Source of the DNA: Serripes groenlandicus
Taxonomy: Eukaryota > Mollusca > Bivalvia > Cardiida > Cardiidae
Direction: 5' to 3'
NCBI GenBank assembly: GCA_031761405.1
Contig: JASEVX010000005.1
Span: 37,680,696 to 37,744,695 of the forward strand
Length of the DNA: 64,000 nucleotides
A model generated the notes under the pieces. That model saw only the letters and a program-made list of their open reading frames with translations. It searched no databases and was not told where the DNA came from. The number at the start of each line of letters is the position of its first letter. Within the stretch, counting starts at the first letter, position 1. Positions 1-10,640 of this stretch are shown piece by piece. Made by a program: the position numbers and the translations under genes.

Positions 1-200
1 AACTAGTACTAGGCTAGGTTATGTTACGGCAACAGTTCACTTATTCATGATCCCTGGGTAAACAAACTAGTACTAGGCTAGAAAATGTGCCTTGACCAAG
101 GCGACTCTACTCTGGCCGACGTGGATCCAGCCCGCGGTTCCAAACCCCTGACACTATTTGCTCGGCCACGGCGGATTCCTGATACATCGATAAAGTATAC
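1..200 (-). mobile_element. tRNA-derived SINE, Leu/Ser-like head (cut by window edge)
   Basis: Read on the minus strand, the right part looks like a tRNA promoter head followed by a body that matches the element at 4440-4655 (shared text such as TTCACTTATTCATGATCCCT and ACTAGTACTAGGCTAGAAAA). The ACTAGTACTAGGCTAG block occurs twice, at 4-17 and 69-82, so this copy has an internal duplication. It probably lies in the last intron of the gene whose exon begins at 527. The family name is not known to me. Confidence 0.6.
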
Positions 201-526
201 CAGACACTCAGTGAATGTTGATCAGATTATTTGATGGTCGATGGGCGATTATTCAGGTGGAAATCTCCGTTTGAGTCCGCCCATAAAAATAAGTACATGT
301 TGGCTTTTGGGAACAGAATATATCTAGATCAGCATGTGTATACGCAGTCTGATCAAGACATCCACTTTTCACATATAAATTACATAGACTGATCCAGAAA
401 ATTATGTCAACTTGAGTAGATTCTAATAAGACTGAACAGATATTCAGGCTGATCTGAATCTACACTATTCAGAAATGCCAACTTGTTTATTTTCCAAGGT
501 GTGCGAACTTTTTCTTTTCTTCACAG

Positions 527-802
527 AAGACGTACGTTTTCAAAAACTTGCCTGTACCTTTAGGGAATGTTGATTTAGTCATTCATGGAGCCTTTGAACT
601 GTTAGTTGCGCTCAAAGACGACGATAGCGTGTTGGGTTGTGTGGATCTTAAATTATGTGTTAAGTATGTAACTTTTATTCTTTCATGCCAATTAAATCAG
701 CCCGTCTGTGAAAAGGTAAACGTTGGCATTTCTGACCAGCATAGATTCAGCTCACCTTGTCCATCTTCTCAGTCTTATCAGAATGAACACACATTTGAAT
801 GA
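527..802 (+). CDS. GM2 ganglioside activator-like (ML domain) protein, last coding exon
   Basis: A pyrimidine-rich acceptor (TTTTCTTTTCTTCACAG, ending at 526) opens a phase-0 exon. The translation begins KTYVFKNLPVPLGNVDLVIH and continues through GAFELLVALKDDDSVLGCVD to LKLCV. This matches the final exon of GM2A/ML-domain lipid-transfer proteins: a Leu-Pro turn, two beta strands, and the LGC[IV] cysteine that in human GM2A pairs with the WxNC cysteine of exon 2. These proteins are secreted or lysosomal and bind glycolipids. After about residue 46 the homology ends and the frame runs on to TGA at 800-802. A donor-like AAG|GTAAAC at 713-718 offers an alternative end. The upstream exons are left of the window, or this is a displaced copy of the last exon missing from the minus-strand gene at 16.9-21.7 kb. 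The assignment rests on pattern, not on a search. Confidence 0.7.
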   Translation, partial: KTYVFKNLPVPLGNVDLVIHGAFELLVALKDDDSVLGCVDLKLCVKYVTFILSCQLNQPVCEKVNVGISDQHRFSSPCPSSQSYQNEHTFE

Positions 803-889
803 ATCTTCTGATAAGCCAATGTAAGTAATATGTGAAGAGTGTACCCAACTCTACTAGTACCGTTATCCAAGGACGGACTTTATCAACTG

Positions 890-2722
890 ATATTTTGATG
901 TAAAGTTGTTTTTCATACGCTCACCTGATGTTTTGATTGTCTCCGTCACTTAGTGTTTTGATGTAACGCTTCCTTTCATACACTCAACTGATACTTTGAT
1001 ATAACGCTTCCTTTCATACATTTAACATATATTATGATGTAACACTTCCTTTCATACACTTAATTTATATTTTGATGTAACACTTCTTTTCATAAAATCA
1101 AATGATAGTTTATGTAATACTTCCTTTCATACACTTAACTTATATTTTGATGTAACGCTTCCTTTCTTCATACACTTAACTTATATTTTGATGTAACGCT
1201 TCCTTTCATACACTTAACTTATATTATGATGTAACACTTCCTTTCATACACTTAACTTATATTTTGATGTAACGCTTCCTTTCATACACTTAACTTATAT
1301 TATGATGTAACACATCCTTTCAGACACTTAACTTATATTTTGATGTGACGCTTCCTTTCATACACTTAACTTATATTTTGATGTCATGCTTCCTTTCATA
1401 CACTTAACTTATATTTTGATGTAACGCTTCCTTTCATACACTTAACTTATATTATGATGTAACACTTCCTTTCATACACTTAACTTATATTTTGATGTAA
1501 CGCTTCCTTTCATACACTTAACTTATATTTTGATGTAACGCTTCCTTTCATACACTTAACTTATATTATGATGTAACACTTCCTTTCATACACTTAACTT
1601 ATATTTTGATGTGACGCTTCCTTTCATACACTTAACTTATATTTTGATGTAACGCTTCCTTTCATACACTTACCTGGTATTTTGATGTAACGCTTCCTTT
1701 CATACACTCACTTTTATAGTTTGATGTAACGCTTCCTTTCATACACTCAACTGATATGTTGATGTAACGCTTCCTTTCATACACTCCACTGATATTTTGA
1801 TGTGCCGCTTCCTTTCATACACTCAACTGATATTTTGATGTAACGTTTTCGTCTAAAAAACTCACCTTATATTTTGATGTAACGCTTCCTTTTATTCATT
1901 TAACTGCTGTGTTGATGTAACGCTTCTTTTCATACACTCAGCTGATAGTTTGATATAGCGCTTCCTTTCATACACTCATTTGGTATTTTGAATTAATGCT
2001 TCCTTTTTTATTCACTCAACTGATATTTTGATGTTACGCTTCCTTTCATTCACTAAACTTCTAAACTTATATTGTGAAGAAATGCTTCCTTTCGTACACT
2101 CAACTGATATGTTGATGTATTGTTTCCTTTCATACAGTCAATTTTCCTTTAATACTCTCAACTTAAATTGTGATGTAAAGCGTCCTTTCATACCCACAAC
2201 TGATATTTTGATGTAACGCTTCCTTTCATACACTCAACTTATATTTAAATGTTACACTTCCTTTCATACACTCAACTTATATTTTTTATGTAACGTTTCC
2301 TTTCATACACCCAACTTATATTTTTGATGCAATAATTCCTTTCATACACTCAACTTATATTTTGAAAAACACATCCTTTCAAATATACTCAACTGCTATT
2401 TTGATGTAACGCTTCCTTTCATACAAGTAACTAATATTTTGAATTAACTCTTACTTTTTCTTTATACACTAAACTGACATTTTGATGTTATGCTTCCTTT
2501 CTTGCACTCAACTGATATTTTGATGTAACGCTTCCTTTCATACAATCAACTTATATTTTGATGTAAAATTCTCTTTCATACTCTCATCTTATATTTTGAT
2601 GTAATTCCTTTCATACACTCAACTGATATTTTGATGTAATGATTCTTTTCATACACTCAACTGATATTTAGATGCAACACTTTCTTTCATACACACTCAA
2701 CTGCTATTTTGCTGTGACGCTT
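890..2722. repeat. 38-bp tandem satellite, about 48 copies
   Basis: The monomer reads roughly TATTTTGATGTAACGCTTCC followed by TTTCATACACTTAACTTA; the spacing (for example 1201 to 1239) is exactly 38 bp. The core at about 1139-1670 is nearly uniform. The flanks are degraded and use CTCAACTGA in place of CTTAACTTA. In the core, two linked variants recur: a T-type (TTTTGATGTAACGCTTCC) and an A-type (TTATGATGTAACACTTCC), often as one A per two T. Short ORFs across it are artefacts of the period. Confidence 0.95.
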
Positions 2723-3334
2723 CGAATCATTCACATAAATATGCACTGTCTCTTTTTGTTCCCCGAACCCGTTTCAAATATGTGGCAAAATCATACTTCC
2801 AATGTTCGCAAATTTCAGAAACATTTGTGTGAAGAGTGTATAATCACCACTTTCAACTACAACTGCGAACATGGAATACCAATATCAGCATACGCATTCG
2901 CACAGTCGAATATTGGTCTACATTATTTCTAACTCATTTATCAATTTGTTTCAAAATCTTTACATTTTGAAAACCAATTATGATGATACCGGTCAGAGCG
3001 TGTTGAGTGGGCTAAACGTAAATTAAATTAGCGGCGCTCTGCAAAATAAACCTTAAGACTTTTGCAACCAGTATGTGTACCAGATCAGCCAGCGCGTGCA
3101 TCTGGCTCTGCAGTGTTCGCTAATTATTTATAGCAGGTTTCAAGAAAACTCTGTAAAGCAGTATTCATTTGTTTGCCGATAGGAGAAATTGATTGGTCTA
3201 CGTGTATCGCGACTCATTTTACCTGTTCATCTTTTTCAGTACATGTTGGGCGGTAACAGTTGATGCTCATCATGCCGGTGTTCTTTGTCAATCATAGAAA
3301 AACATAATGCACAGGGATATGAACTGTATTAGCC
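2723..3334. other. unannotated AT-rich interval
   Basis: I see no conserved coding exon, RNA gene or recognisable repeat here. The open frame at 2672-2932 begins inside the satellite and has no family features. Confidence 0.5.
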
Positions 3335-3850
3335 CCACTTCCCACATACGGCAAATCTGCAGCAGACGACTTTGAAATATGTCTACTCAAAAATATGGAA
3401 ATTCTCTATAATTAGCGGTATAATTACTAAAAAAAAAAAAAGATGAAAACATTGTGGCAAAAGGAGAAATTGCTCGTTTTGAGCAATTTCTCCTTTTGTC
3501 ACGATGTTTTCAAAGGTCGTCTGCTGCAGATACGTCAAAATGCGTCTATAGGTGGGAAAGGGTTAATGTGAAACTCAATTATTATGGCAAAAGGAGAAAT
3601 TGCTCGTTTTGAGCAATTTCTCCTTTTGTCACGATGTTTTCAAAGGTCGTCTGCTGCAGATACGTCAAAATGCGTCTATAGGTGGGAAAGGGTTAATGTG
3701 AAACTCAATTATTTAACCCTTTCCCATGTACCAAAAATTTGCAGCAGAATGCTTATATTAATTAATTATAAATTTTGGAAATTCTTTTTAAATAAAACAT
3801 CATTTATTTAATATTTAGTAAAAACATTGTGACAAAAGGATAATCTGATC
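3335..3850. mobile_element. CCCTTTCCC MITEs, two adjacent copies with a 130-bp internal tandem duplication
   Basis: The first copy starts near CCCACTTCCCACATAC and ends in GGGAAAGGGTTAA. Its centre is a hairpin (GGAGAAATTGCTC / GAGCAATTTCTCC) flanked by CTGCTGCAGA motifs. Bases 3456-3585 and 3586-3715 are the same 130-bp unit, essentially without mismatch, so the hairpin and right terminus are duplicated. A second, decayed copy begins with AACCCTTTCCCATGTACC at about 3714 and fades near 3850. Confidence 0.85.
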
Positions 3851-3924
3851 ACCATGTCGATATTTCCGGACAGTCATTGACTAACCAAATATACCAGGAT
3901 ACGGACTCTATTCCTGATACACCG

Positions 3925-4200
3925 CCTCGGTGCTGTAGTAACATACCATCTGCCTGCAGTGCGGGAGGTCGCGGGTTCGATCCCCGTCTGGGTCATACCA
4001 ACTACTTTAAATATGGTTGTCATGACTTTGTTTCCTTGGCGCTCAGAGATGCTGTCGGGTTAGCATAACGACTGACTCACTGGTGTCATGATAAATGGAC
4101 CAGTAGTTCTGGTAACTGACCCAGGAAACGTCGTGATATAACTGAGAAATTGTTGAAAGCGGCGTCAACTGAATACCATGTACAAACAAACTATTCCTGA
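3925..4200 (+). mobile_element. tRNA-headed SINE, full-length-like
   Basis: The head has a split-promoter layout (GGTGCTGTAGTAACATA as a degraded A box, GGTCGCGGGTTCGATCCCCG as the B box). The body contains CTTGGCGCTCAGAGATGCTG and GACTGACTCACTGG, and ends GATATAACTGAGAAATTGTTGAAAGCGGCGT. The same order recurs at 14040-14262 and, reversed, at 41177-41450. The GTGATATAACTGA...GTTGAAAGCGGCG block is shared with the other SINE families in this window. Confidence 0.75.
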
Positions 4201-4439
4201 TAAACCTAATTATTCAAAAGAACTGCATCTAAAACCCCACCCTGTGGTATGTTGGCAAAGGAAAAGAAATAGTCATAAACGTGTTCTTTCATTTTCTTCG
4301 TTGACTTGGTAACGTGTTCAGCATTCGAGCCAGGTTACACGAAATCTGACCATCGGTATTTGGAAACATTCAATGTCATTTTCAAAACTGGTTGCTGTAT
4401 GTTTTGTTTGTGGTTGGAGGCATTCCGGATGCTTGAACG

Positions 4440-4655
4440 ATAGTTGCGAACATGCTTTCAACAATATTTCAGTTATATCACGGCGACAGTTCACTTATTC
4501 ATGATCCCTGGGTAAACAAACCAGTACTAGGCTAGAAAATGTGCCTTGCCCAAGGGCACTCCACCATGACCGTAGTGCCGCGACTGGGGACTGACCCGGT
4601 TTCGAAATCCCCGACACTAACCACTCGACCAAAGCGGATTCCGCGAACATGGAAT
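4440..4655 (-). mobile_element. tRNA-headed SINE, Leu/Ser-like head
   Basis: On the minus strand the head reads CCGCTTTGGTCGAGTGGTTA, a good Leu/Ser-type A box, followed by GGATTTCGAAACCGGG as a degraded B box. The 3' part carries the shared TATAACTGAAATATTGTTGA block. It is the same family as 1-200 and 40515-40690. Confidence 0.75.
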
Positions 4656-4884
4656 ATCCTCATCAGGCTGTCCAGAAATGAAAAGCTGATATTCCTGGTC
4701 CCGAAGGTAGATTCTCATGTACCATGGCCGAATTTCTTTTTTCTTTCTTATTCGATGTGTACTAATTGTCTTTGGTATTAGTCAACTATGTTCTATGATG
4801 TTTCGTTAATATAACACCTTATTTAAAACGTGTTTTCAGTTGTTGTATTTATGTTCGTAAACCGATATCTAAAAATCTGTTTAA

Positions 4885-5035
4885 GTAATCACATATCATA
4901 ACATCTGTAATAGTGATCACATTTTTGAAAATATGTTATAGTTATCGCATTATCTCAAATATGTGATAGTGATCACACATCCTAATATCTGTGATCGTGA
5001 TCAGACAACCTTATAAATGTGTGATAGTGATCTTA
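4885..5035. repeat. degenerate tandem repeat of TGTGATAGTGATCACA
   Basis: Five imperfect units of about 25-33 bp carry the near-palindrome TGTGATAGTGATCACA (for example ATCTGTAATAGTGATCACAT and ATATGTGATAGTGATCACAC). I do not recognise the family. Confidence 0.7.
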
Positions 5036-5092
5036 AGCAGTCTGAACAAAGCAGTCAACTTTAGATTCAAGTGAGCGTGTTCTTTACCCTAA

Positions 5093-5327
5093 CCCTTTCC
5101 CCCTTGCGGAAGGATTTTGACGTGTCTGCAGAAGACGATTTTTGAAAATAGTATGACAAAAGGAAAAATAAAAAAAAATGAAAACAAAAATCATTTTGCC
5201 GCAATGTTTCAATTCTTTTCAATAATAATCCTATCATTTATAGAGATTTTCCATTTGTTTTGCCTACATGTACATGTTTCCGAATTCGTCTGCTGCAGAT
5301 TTATTGTATGTGTGAAAGGGTACAGCA
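5093..5327. mobile_element. CCCTTTCCC MITE, decayed copy
   Basis: The left end is AACCCTTTCCCCCTTGCGG. Both CTGCAGAAGACGA and GTCTGCTGCAGA motifs are present, with a poly-A-rich centre and a right end at TGTGTGAAAGGG. The central hairpin is lost. Confidence 0.7.
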
Positions 5328-5394
5328 CTCTGGACTCAGTGACCGCTTTGAAATAAACCAGCTATATCGCCATTCTCACAATGGTAGACAAGAC

Positions 5395-5680
5395 TGATTG
5401 ATTGGGGTTTAAAGCCGTTTTCAACAATTTTGCAGTCATATCACGGCAACCAGTTCACCTACTCATGCGTTTCCAGGCTTTCTCATACCAATACTAAACA
5501 CAACATATTTTCTAAGCAACTGGCTGCTTTTCCACATAGACTGTTAGCCCATTGGTGAAAGACGAATGACGCATGTCACAGTGACTTTTGTCAAACGTCA
5601 GAAAGAATGTTGGCCGAGCTGAGATTCGAACTCACAACCCCTGGATTGACAGCCCGCGTCGCTACCGGGGCTCGGCTGGT
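5395..5680 (-). mobile_element. tRNA-headed SINE with GATT-type tail
   Basis: Read on the minus strand, a B box (GTGAGTTCGAATCTC) sits near 5615-5640 and the tail ends in an AATCAATC run near 5395-5405 (plus-strand GATTGATTGGGGTTTAA). A sister copy with the same body (AAGCAACTGGCTGCTTTTCC, AGCCCATTGGTG) lies at 24590-24830. Confidence 0.75.
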
Positions 5681-6467
5681 AGAAAGACCCGAGTGTGCAT
5701 CTGTACCAACTGATCTTAGGAAAAGTAAAACAAAGAATCAACTTTGCAGATGTACAGATTGATCTTGATCCATTGTGGTCGACAGTGTTCACAGGGTGGA
5801 TTTCTCCCTCAGATATTTCTACTCTTAAAATTTAAAAGTAAGTTTTTCAATTCATTTATGCGAATGTTAGTTTTAGATCATAACTAAATATTTATTATAA
5901 CATTTCGTGATATGTCGTTTTCTCGAATTCTGTGCTGTCTTAGAATTTATCCGGTATGCGTCATGACGTTTTTATCTGTCTTCAATAAATATAAATAAAA
6001 CATTAAATCACACATAAGTGTTGTTTATGTTAAGTCTGGGTCACAACGAATCCACAACGCATTTATGCCAGTGGACACTTATTGAAACGATGAAATAGTA
6101 CTTATCTAGAATATATTTTCTATTATACATTTGAAAAACTTTCCAGGCCACATAAAGCTGAGTTCGAGTGTAAAGTGACAAAAACCATTTTGTTTTAAAG
6201 AATTCAGAACACTTTTGGCATTTTCTTCAGTTTATTGCTATTTTCTGATAATTAATTTGAAACACCATTGTATATACGATTTTTACATAAAAAAATCCGA
6301 CCCATTTCTTGTTCATATTTGAGAGTATGTTACAGTGCTGGTGAATTGTAAATAAGTGAGATCACGCGAAAAGTGGTCTTACGGCATTCGCTTGTTATAC
6401 CATAGACAGTGATTTGGAGGGAAACAAGTCTGGCAACAGTTCTGGACTTTTGTCCAACAATTCACGT
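5681..6467. other. unannotated AT-rich interval
   Basis: I see no exon, RNA or recognisable repeat. The minus-strand frame at 5598-5792 overlaps the SINE head and is not a gene. Confidence 0.5.
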
Positions 6468-6713
6468 ATAAGCTGTCCAACGAGAAAACCAACATTGTGG
6501 ATTCTGCGGAAAGTATCGACACGGATCAGCCTAAGCATGCCACGCAGACATTCAGACAACAATGTTCACTTCCTGTGGATTTTCTGTTTCAGGAATCATT
6601 ACTCTATACATCTATCCTCCTGAGACGGAAAGTGTCGGGCCGGATTAGCCTGCGCGGACTGTACATGCTGATATGATCAGTCCATAATGGTGGTTTTCTC
6701 GTGAAACGGCTCA
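6468..6713 (+). mobile_element. GAGCCGTCC foldback MITE
   Basis: Both ends are diverged versions of GAGCCGTCCCGCGAGAAAAC, and the whole element folds back on itself: TCTGCGGAAAGTATCGACAC on the left, and near the right end the same block inverted. This copy has lost part of the inner-right arm. It is the same family as 13089-13583, 16524-16765, 24297-24420, 30674-30911 and 38043-38311. Confidence 0.8.
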
Positions 6714-6959
6714 TAAGACAAGTGCTTCTAAAATAAGGCGGACAATGACGGCTATGGCGATAAACTGTCTTCACATGTGTGGCAGGCTCGCACGAGACTT
6801 AACTGTTCGCTTTTATGCTATAAGAATCGGACTCAATTGAAATAGATTACAATACTAAACAAATGATTAAAATCTGGCGATTTGGGGTCTTAATGCATAT
6901 ACAAAGAGTAATGTCTCAGGCGAGACTGTGCAATATCGCTGTCCTCCTTTATGCAGACC

Positions 6960-7178
6960 ATAACCATTTCCGACTTACAGCTAATCTGCAGCAATTGACT
7001 TTGAAAACGTAAAGGCAAACATATAGACAATCTTGATAAATGAACATATTATTATTAAATACATGTAGAGTTGGAATTATTATGGCAAAAGGAAAATATG
7101 CTCATAATGAGCAATTTCTCATTGCCACAATGATTTCATATTTCGTCAGAAAGCATCTTTATGCGGGAAAGTGTTAAT
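6960..7178. mobile_element. CCCTTTCCC MITE, decayed copy
   Basis: It starts near ACCATTTCCGACTTACAG, has ATCTGCAGCAATTGACTTTG, a central hairpin (GCTCATAATGAGC) and ends GGGAAAGTGTTAATAA. Confidence 0.7.
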
Positions 7179-7244
7179 AAATCATCTGAAGAAAAAAATG
7201 TTAGAATTGTAACCCCCACTAGTATTATAAGCACCACTGCCACT

Positions 7245-7345
7245 TTACATATTGGAAGACAGTGGTACAGAGATAGAGCGTCGGCCTCTTGTACCAAAGG
7301 TCCCGGGTTCGAATCCCATTATGAGCATTCTGCTTTTGGGATTTT
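7245..7345 (+). mobile_element. tRNA-like SINE head
   Basis: An A box (TGGTACAGAGATAGAGCG) and a perfect B box (GGGTTCGAATCCC) are correctly spaced, but no acceptor stem pairs. It is therefore a SINE head or tRNA pseudogene, not a tRNA gene. Confidence 0.6.
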
Positions 7346-7624
7346 TCCACACGAACGCGAGTACTGGTTATGTATCCAAGAAGCAGACCATCGAGCGTGA
7401 TTAATATAAGCTAAAAGCTTGTTTCGCCATCGATGTAAAATAAATAAGTTTAAACTAAATGTTGCCAGACCGAAGAGTTACCGATACGCCAAATCGTAAG
7501 ATGCGGCTTATATGATTAGTTTAGTTTAAACATATTTTATTGCCATATAAAATTATTTAACATTATACATTGTACAGGTATATCATATACTAATATAGGC
7601 AAAAGTGTCTGGCCACAAGATCTC

Positions 7625-7716
7625 ACAACATTACATACATACAAACATATATACACATATACTTACTCACACACATACATACGCCCACACACATACATAA
7701 ACACATGCATATATGT
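7625..7716. repeat. CATA/CACA microsatellite
   Basis: An alternating purine-pyrimidine run of CATACATA, CACATA and ATATATGTAT units lies in the presumed 3' UTR side of the LINE. Confidence 0.85.
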
Positions 7717-8144
7717 ATAAAATCAAGTATTTTCTGGTTGGTCATTGCTGTTCGCGCGATCGCTCTGAGGTTATAAATATGACAGAGATAGGGGACAGAA
7801 ACAAATCACTATTTTAAAGTTAATTATTGGAAACTTCGGATCGTCTTGATTCATGAATGAAAATGTGAACACTTTCGAAAAGGTTCATGTTTTTGTCATC
7901 TAAATAATGTTCTGATTCATATAAAACCTTTTTTACATTAAGTGGATGGAACATTCTTGTATTTTAAAACAGTTTAGTTCTTTGTTGTACAAAGCGATCG
8001 CATTAAAAAAAGTAATGTTCTGCATCTTCTACTAGGTGTGTGCAGATTCATGTTGGGCTATTCTCTATATGGTTAATGTAAAGATCATGTTCTAAGTTAC
8101 TACAACTATTTCTTAGTCGTGTATGCAGTGCAGATAATGTTCGT

Positions 8145-9535
8145 TTACCGTACTTTAAGTATATTAGGTACCACAATTCGTTGAAAATAAGTGTTCAAGA
8201 GATTTCGTTTATATATTAATAATGACAGTGCTTCCCTTAAAGCAACTGGTAGTTGATTCCATAATGTGACTATCGATGTAATGGAGGAGTTTGCAAATAG
8301 TTCAGTTCGTCTGGATAGGATATCCAGATCTTGCGAGTTTCTAAGATTGCAAGTCGTTCTGTTACTAACCGTATCGGGAGTTATATCAAATAAATAATTT
8401 GGGGTCCTACCCTGATTGATTTTGAATGCCAATACTAATGTTTGGTCTGAAAGAGAAAACCAGCCAATCTCTTTGTATCATTTTGATAGAGATATTGATC
8501 TAGTTGTGCCTGTAGCTATTCGTGAGGCTTCGTTTTGAAGTTTTCTAAATTTTCGTTTTCGGTACAAGTACAGTTGTCGCACACTTCCGAAGCGTATTCT
8601 AAGATTGGAAGAAAAAATGAAATTTAAATTCAATATGAGCATGCCATTTACCATTATTACTGATTGTAAGGCCCAAGTGTTTGTGGTTTTGAACAAATGA
8701 TATAGGAATATTTTCAAAATACAGTGAAGGATAATGAACATTTTGGGTTGTAAATAATATTGCTTCCGTTTTCAAGGGATTATATGTGACTAACCATTGT
8801 CTTGACCAGGTACATAACATAACTAAATCATGATTCATAATGTCTTCCAGATCTGAAATATTTGTAGCAGAGCTTGCTAAGGAGGTGTCATCTGCAAACA
8901 AACGAGCAAGACTTAGAAAATTGTCGGCTATATCATTAAAGTAGATTAAAATGAGTAAGGACCCAGGACATATCCCTGCGGTATACCTGCGTTGGTGGAC
9001 TTTGTACGGGAAGATGATGAGCCGACAGATACTGTTTGGTTCCTACCAGAAAGATAGTTATGTAAGCAATTCAGGACTTTACCATTTATGCCGTGTTGTT
9101 GCAGTGTGTATATGTATAGAAGACCTTTGTGCCAGACGCGGTCAAATGCTTTAGAAATATCACAGAAGACCATACACGTGTTTAGCTTTGAATCAAGGGA
9201 ATGAATAATTTGGTGATATATATCGTTTAGTTGGTATACAGTTGAGTTACCAGTCAAAACTCCTTATTGTCTTGAATATATAAGACTCTCATAACTAAGG
9301 TGATTATATATATACTTATACACACATCTAATCGTTCCATAAGTTTACCAATACAACTCAGCAGAGAAATGGGTCTGTAATAATTAACACAAGACAAGTC
9401 ACCTTTCTTGTAAAGAGGCATAAGTGCATGTTTCCAATTGCATGGAAATGATTCCTCATAAATAAACTTATTAAATAAAATACGTAAAGGTTTCGAGATT
9501 GATCTCTTAGTTAGTTGTATATATACAACTATCAA
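8145..9535 (-). pseudogene. LINE reverse transcriptase, frameshifted
   Basis: This encodes reverse transcription of a LINE RNA at the target site. Visible motifs in order: LYKKGD and NYYRPISLLSCIGKLMER (9254-9535); the motif-A aspartate in FCDISKAFDRVWHKGLL and motif B as GIPQGYVLGP (8946-9257, the usual Ser replaced by Tyr); the catalytic FADD in MFADDTSLASS (8599-8901); and a C-terminal block with LWNQLPVALREA (8145-8432). At least three frame breaks separate these pieces, so no functional protein is possible. The FADD box itself is intact. It has no host partner gene. Confidence 0.9.
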
Positions 9536-9610
9536 AGTTATCTATAGCTAAATCGTCAGAAGATATTGTATTGTTAAGATGAGTTTCAGTAAAGCACAAA
9601 ATATCAAAAT

Positions 9611-10165
9611 TTGAAAAAGTTTAAGCAACAAAATCAAGTTCATGGATAATACTCAGTATGTTTAAATGAATAATTGAAATGTAACCTAGTATGTTAGAAG
9701 TATCATGAGGGTCGGGACCGGAATCTCAACATCTCCCGACATCAACATTAACACAGAATGGCCAAGGCACAGTGGCTATTATTTAAAAAAGCAATGACAA
9801 TTCTTTTAGAAGGTAACAGTTTAAAGTCAGTCTCCCGAATACCCCGCTTGTGCAATTGTGGAAAAAATCGATTGACACACGCCATGAATTTATATCGTTA
9901 CCAATTGTGATATTGTCTCATTTGAAAAGCAAATTGAAGTGTCAATCGTTTTGTTCCTGCATAGATGGAGTATACGCCGTGCCAATGACCAACAGCGCAA
10001 ACAACGACCACGCCAGATAACAGTTTAATATTTGCAAGTAACATGAAAAACAAAAAAAAACACTAAGAAATGGAACATGCGCATGTTATTTGACTTGAAT
10101 ATCAAAAAGGTTGTTAATAATCAAAACAATCAGTAATTTTCCATCAATTATAAAATTTGCGCAAT
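9611..10165. other. unannotated interval
   Basis: The left edge may hold a little more LINE endonuclease. Beyond about 9700 I see no exon, RNA or recognisable repeat. Confidence 0.4.
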
Positions 10166-10640
10166 AATGTTGTATATCTAAGAATTCGACAGCTCCTTGA
10201 ATTGGTAATGCATTATAATCGTGCACCAGTTGGAACATTGTTTTTTAAAAGATGTAGAATCGGTTCACAGCAATCATTTTAGATATTGGATATTAATGGT
10301 TTACTTAAAGAAATATATTACTGCTGAAATGCTGGCCTGCTCATCTGTATGTTTGTCTGTCGTCCTTGATTTGGCCCACCTCGGACATTTATGCTTCTGT
10401 GTGAAAATCTGATTAGACCAACATGTCAGTATGTTGTATATTTCTGTTTCCAATTCCAACTGGTTACCATTCAAGGAGACATCTTTTGTCAATTTGAGGA
10501 GACATTTTCATTTTGGGCTGGATGTTGTATATCTAAGAATTCGACATTTCCTTGAATTGGTAATGCATTATATAATCGTTAAACAGTTGGAACATTTTTC
10601 GATTAGAACATTGTTCTTTAAAAGATATATAATCGATAAT
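10166..10640. repeat. pair of diverged direct repeats
   Basis: TGTTGTATATCTAAGAATTC followed by TTGAATTGGTAATGCATTAT occurs at 10168 and again at 10524, each followed by CAGTTGGAACATT and TTTAAAAGAT. The units are about 100-115 bp with a 250-bp spacer. The second has a small internal insertion. This is a dispersed duplication, not coding. Confidence 0.8.

Larger units (their letters stand above)
7500..9610 (-). mobile_element. decayed EN-RT non-LTR retrotransposon
   Basis: Read on the minus strand, an endonuclease remnant (NFDILCFTETHLNN, about 9541-9605) is followed almost at once by reverse transcriptase text starting ISKPLRILFNKF. Most of the endonuclease and the RT N-terminus have therefore been deleted. 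The RT fragments and a C-terminal domain run to about 8145, and a presumed 3' UTR continues to about 7500, where it includes a CA/CATA microsatellite. The layout suits Jockey/CR1-type LINEs. The clade is not resolved. Confidence 0.85.

Noticed and set aside
3584..3811. 75-codon ORF (MAKGEIARFEQF...)
   Set aside because: Entirely MITE hairpin and TIR sequence.
6414..6623. ORFs sharing RKPTLW.LRKVSTRISLSMP with 13090-13329 and 16531-16767
   Set aside because: Similar peptides come from the same foldback MITE translated in one frame; stops and frame differ between copies.
7245..7345. possible tRNA gene
   Set aside because: A and B boxes are good but no acceptor or anticodon stem pairs; a SINE head explains it.
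7625..7716. possible LTR or integration signal
   Set aside because: It is only a CA/CATA microsatellite.
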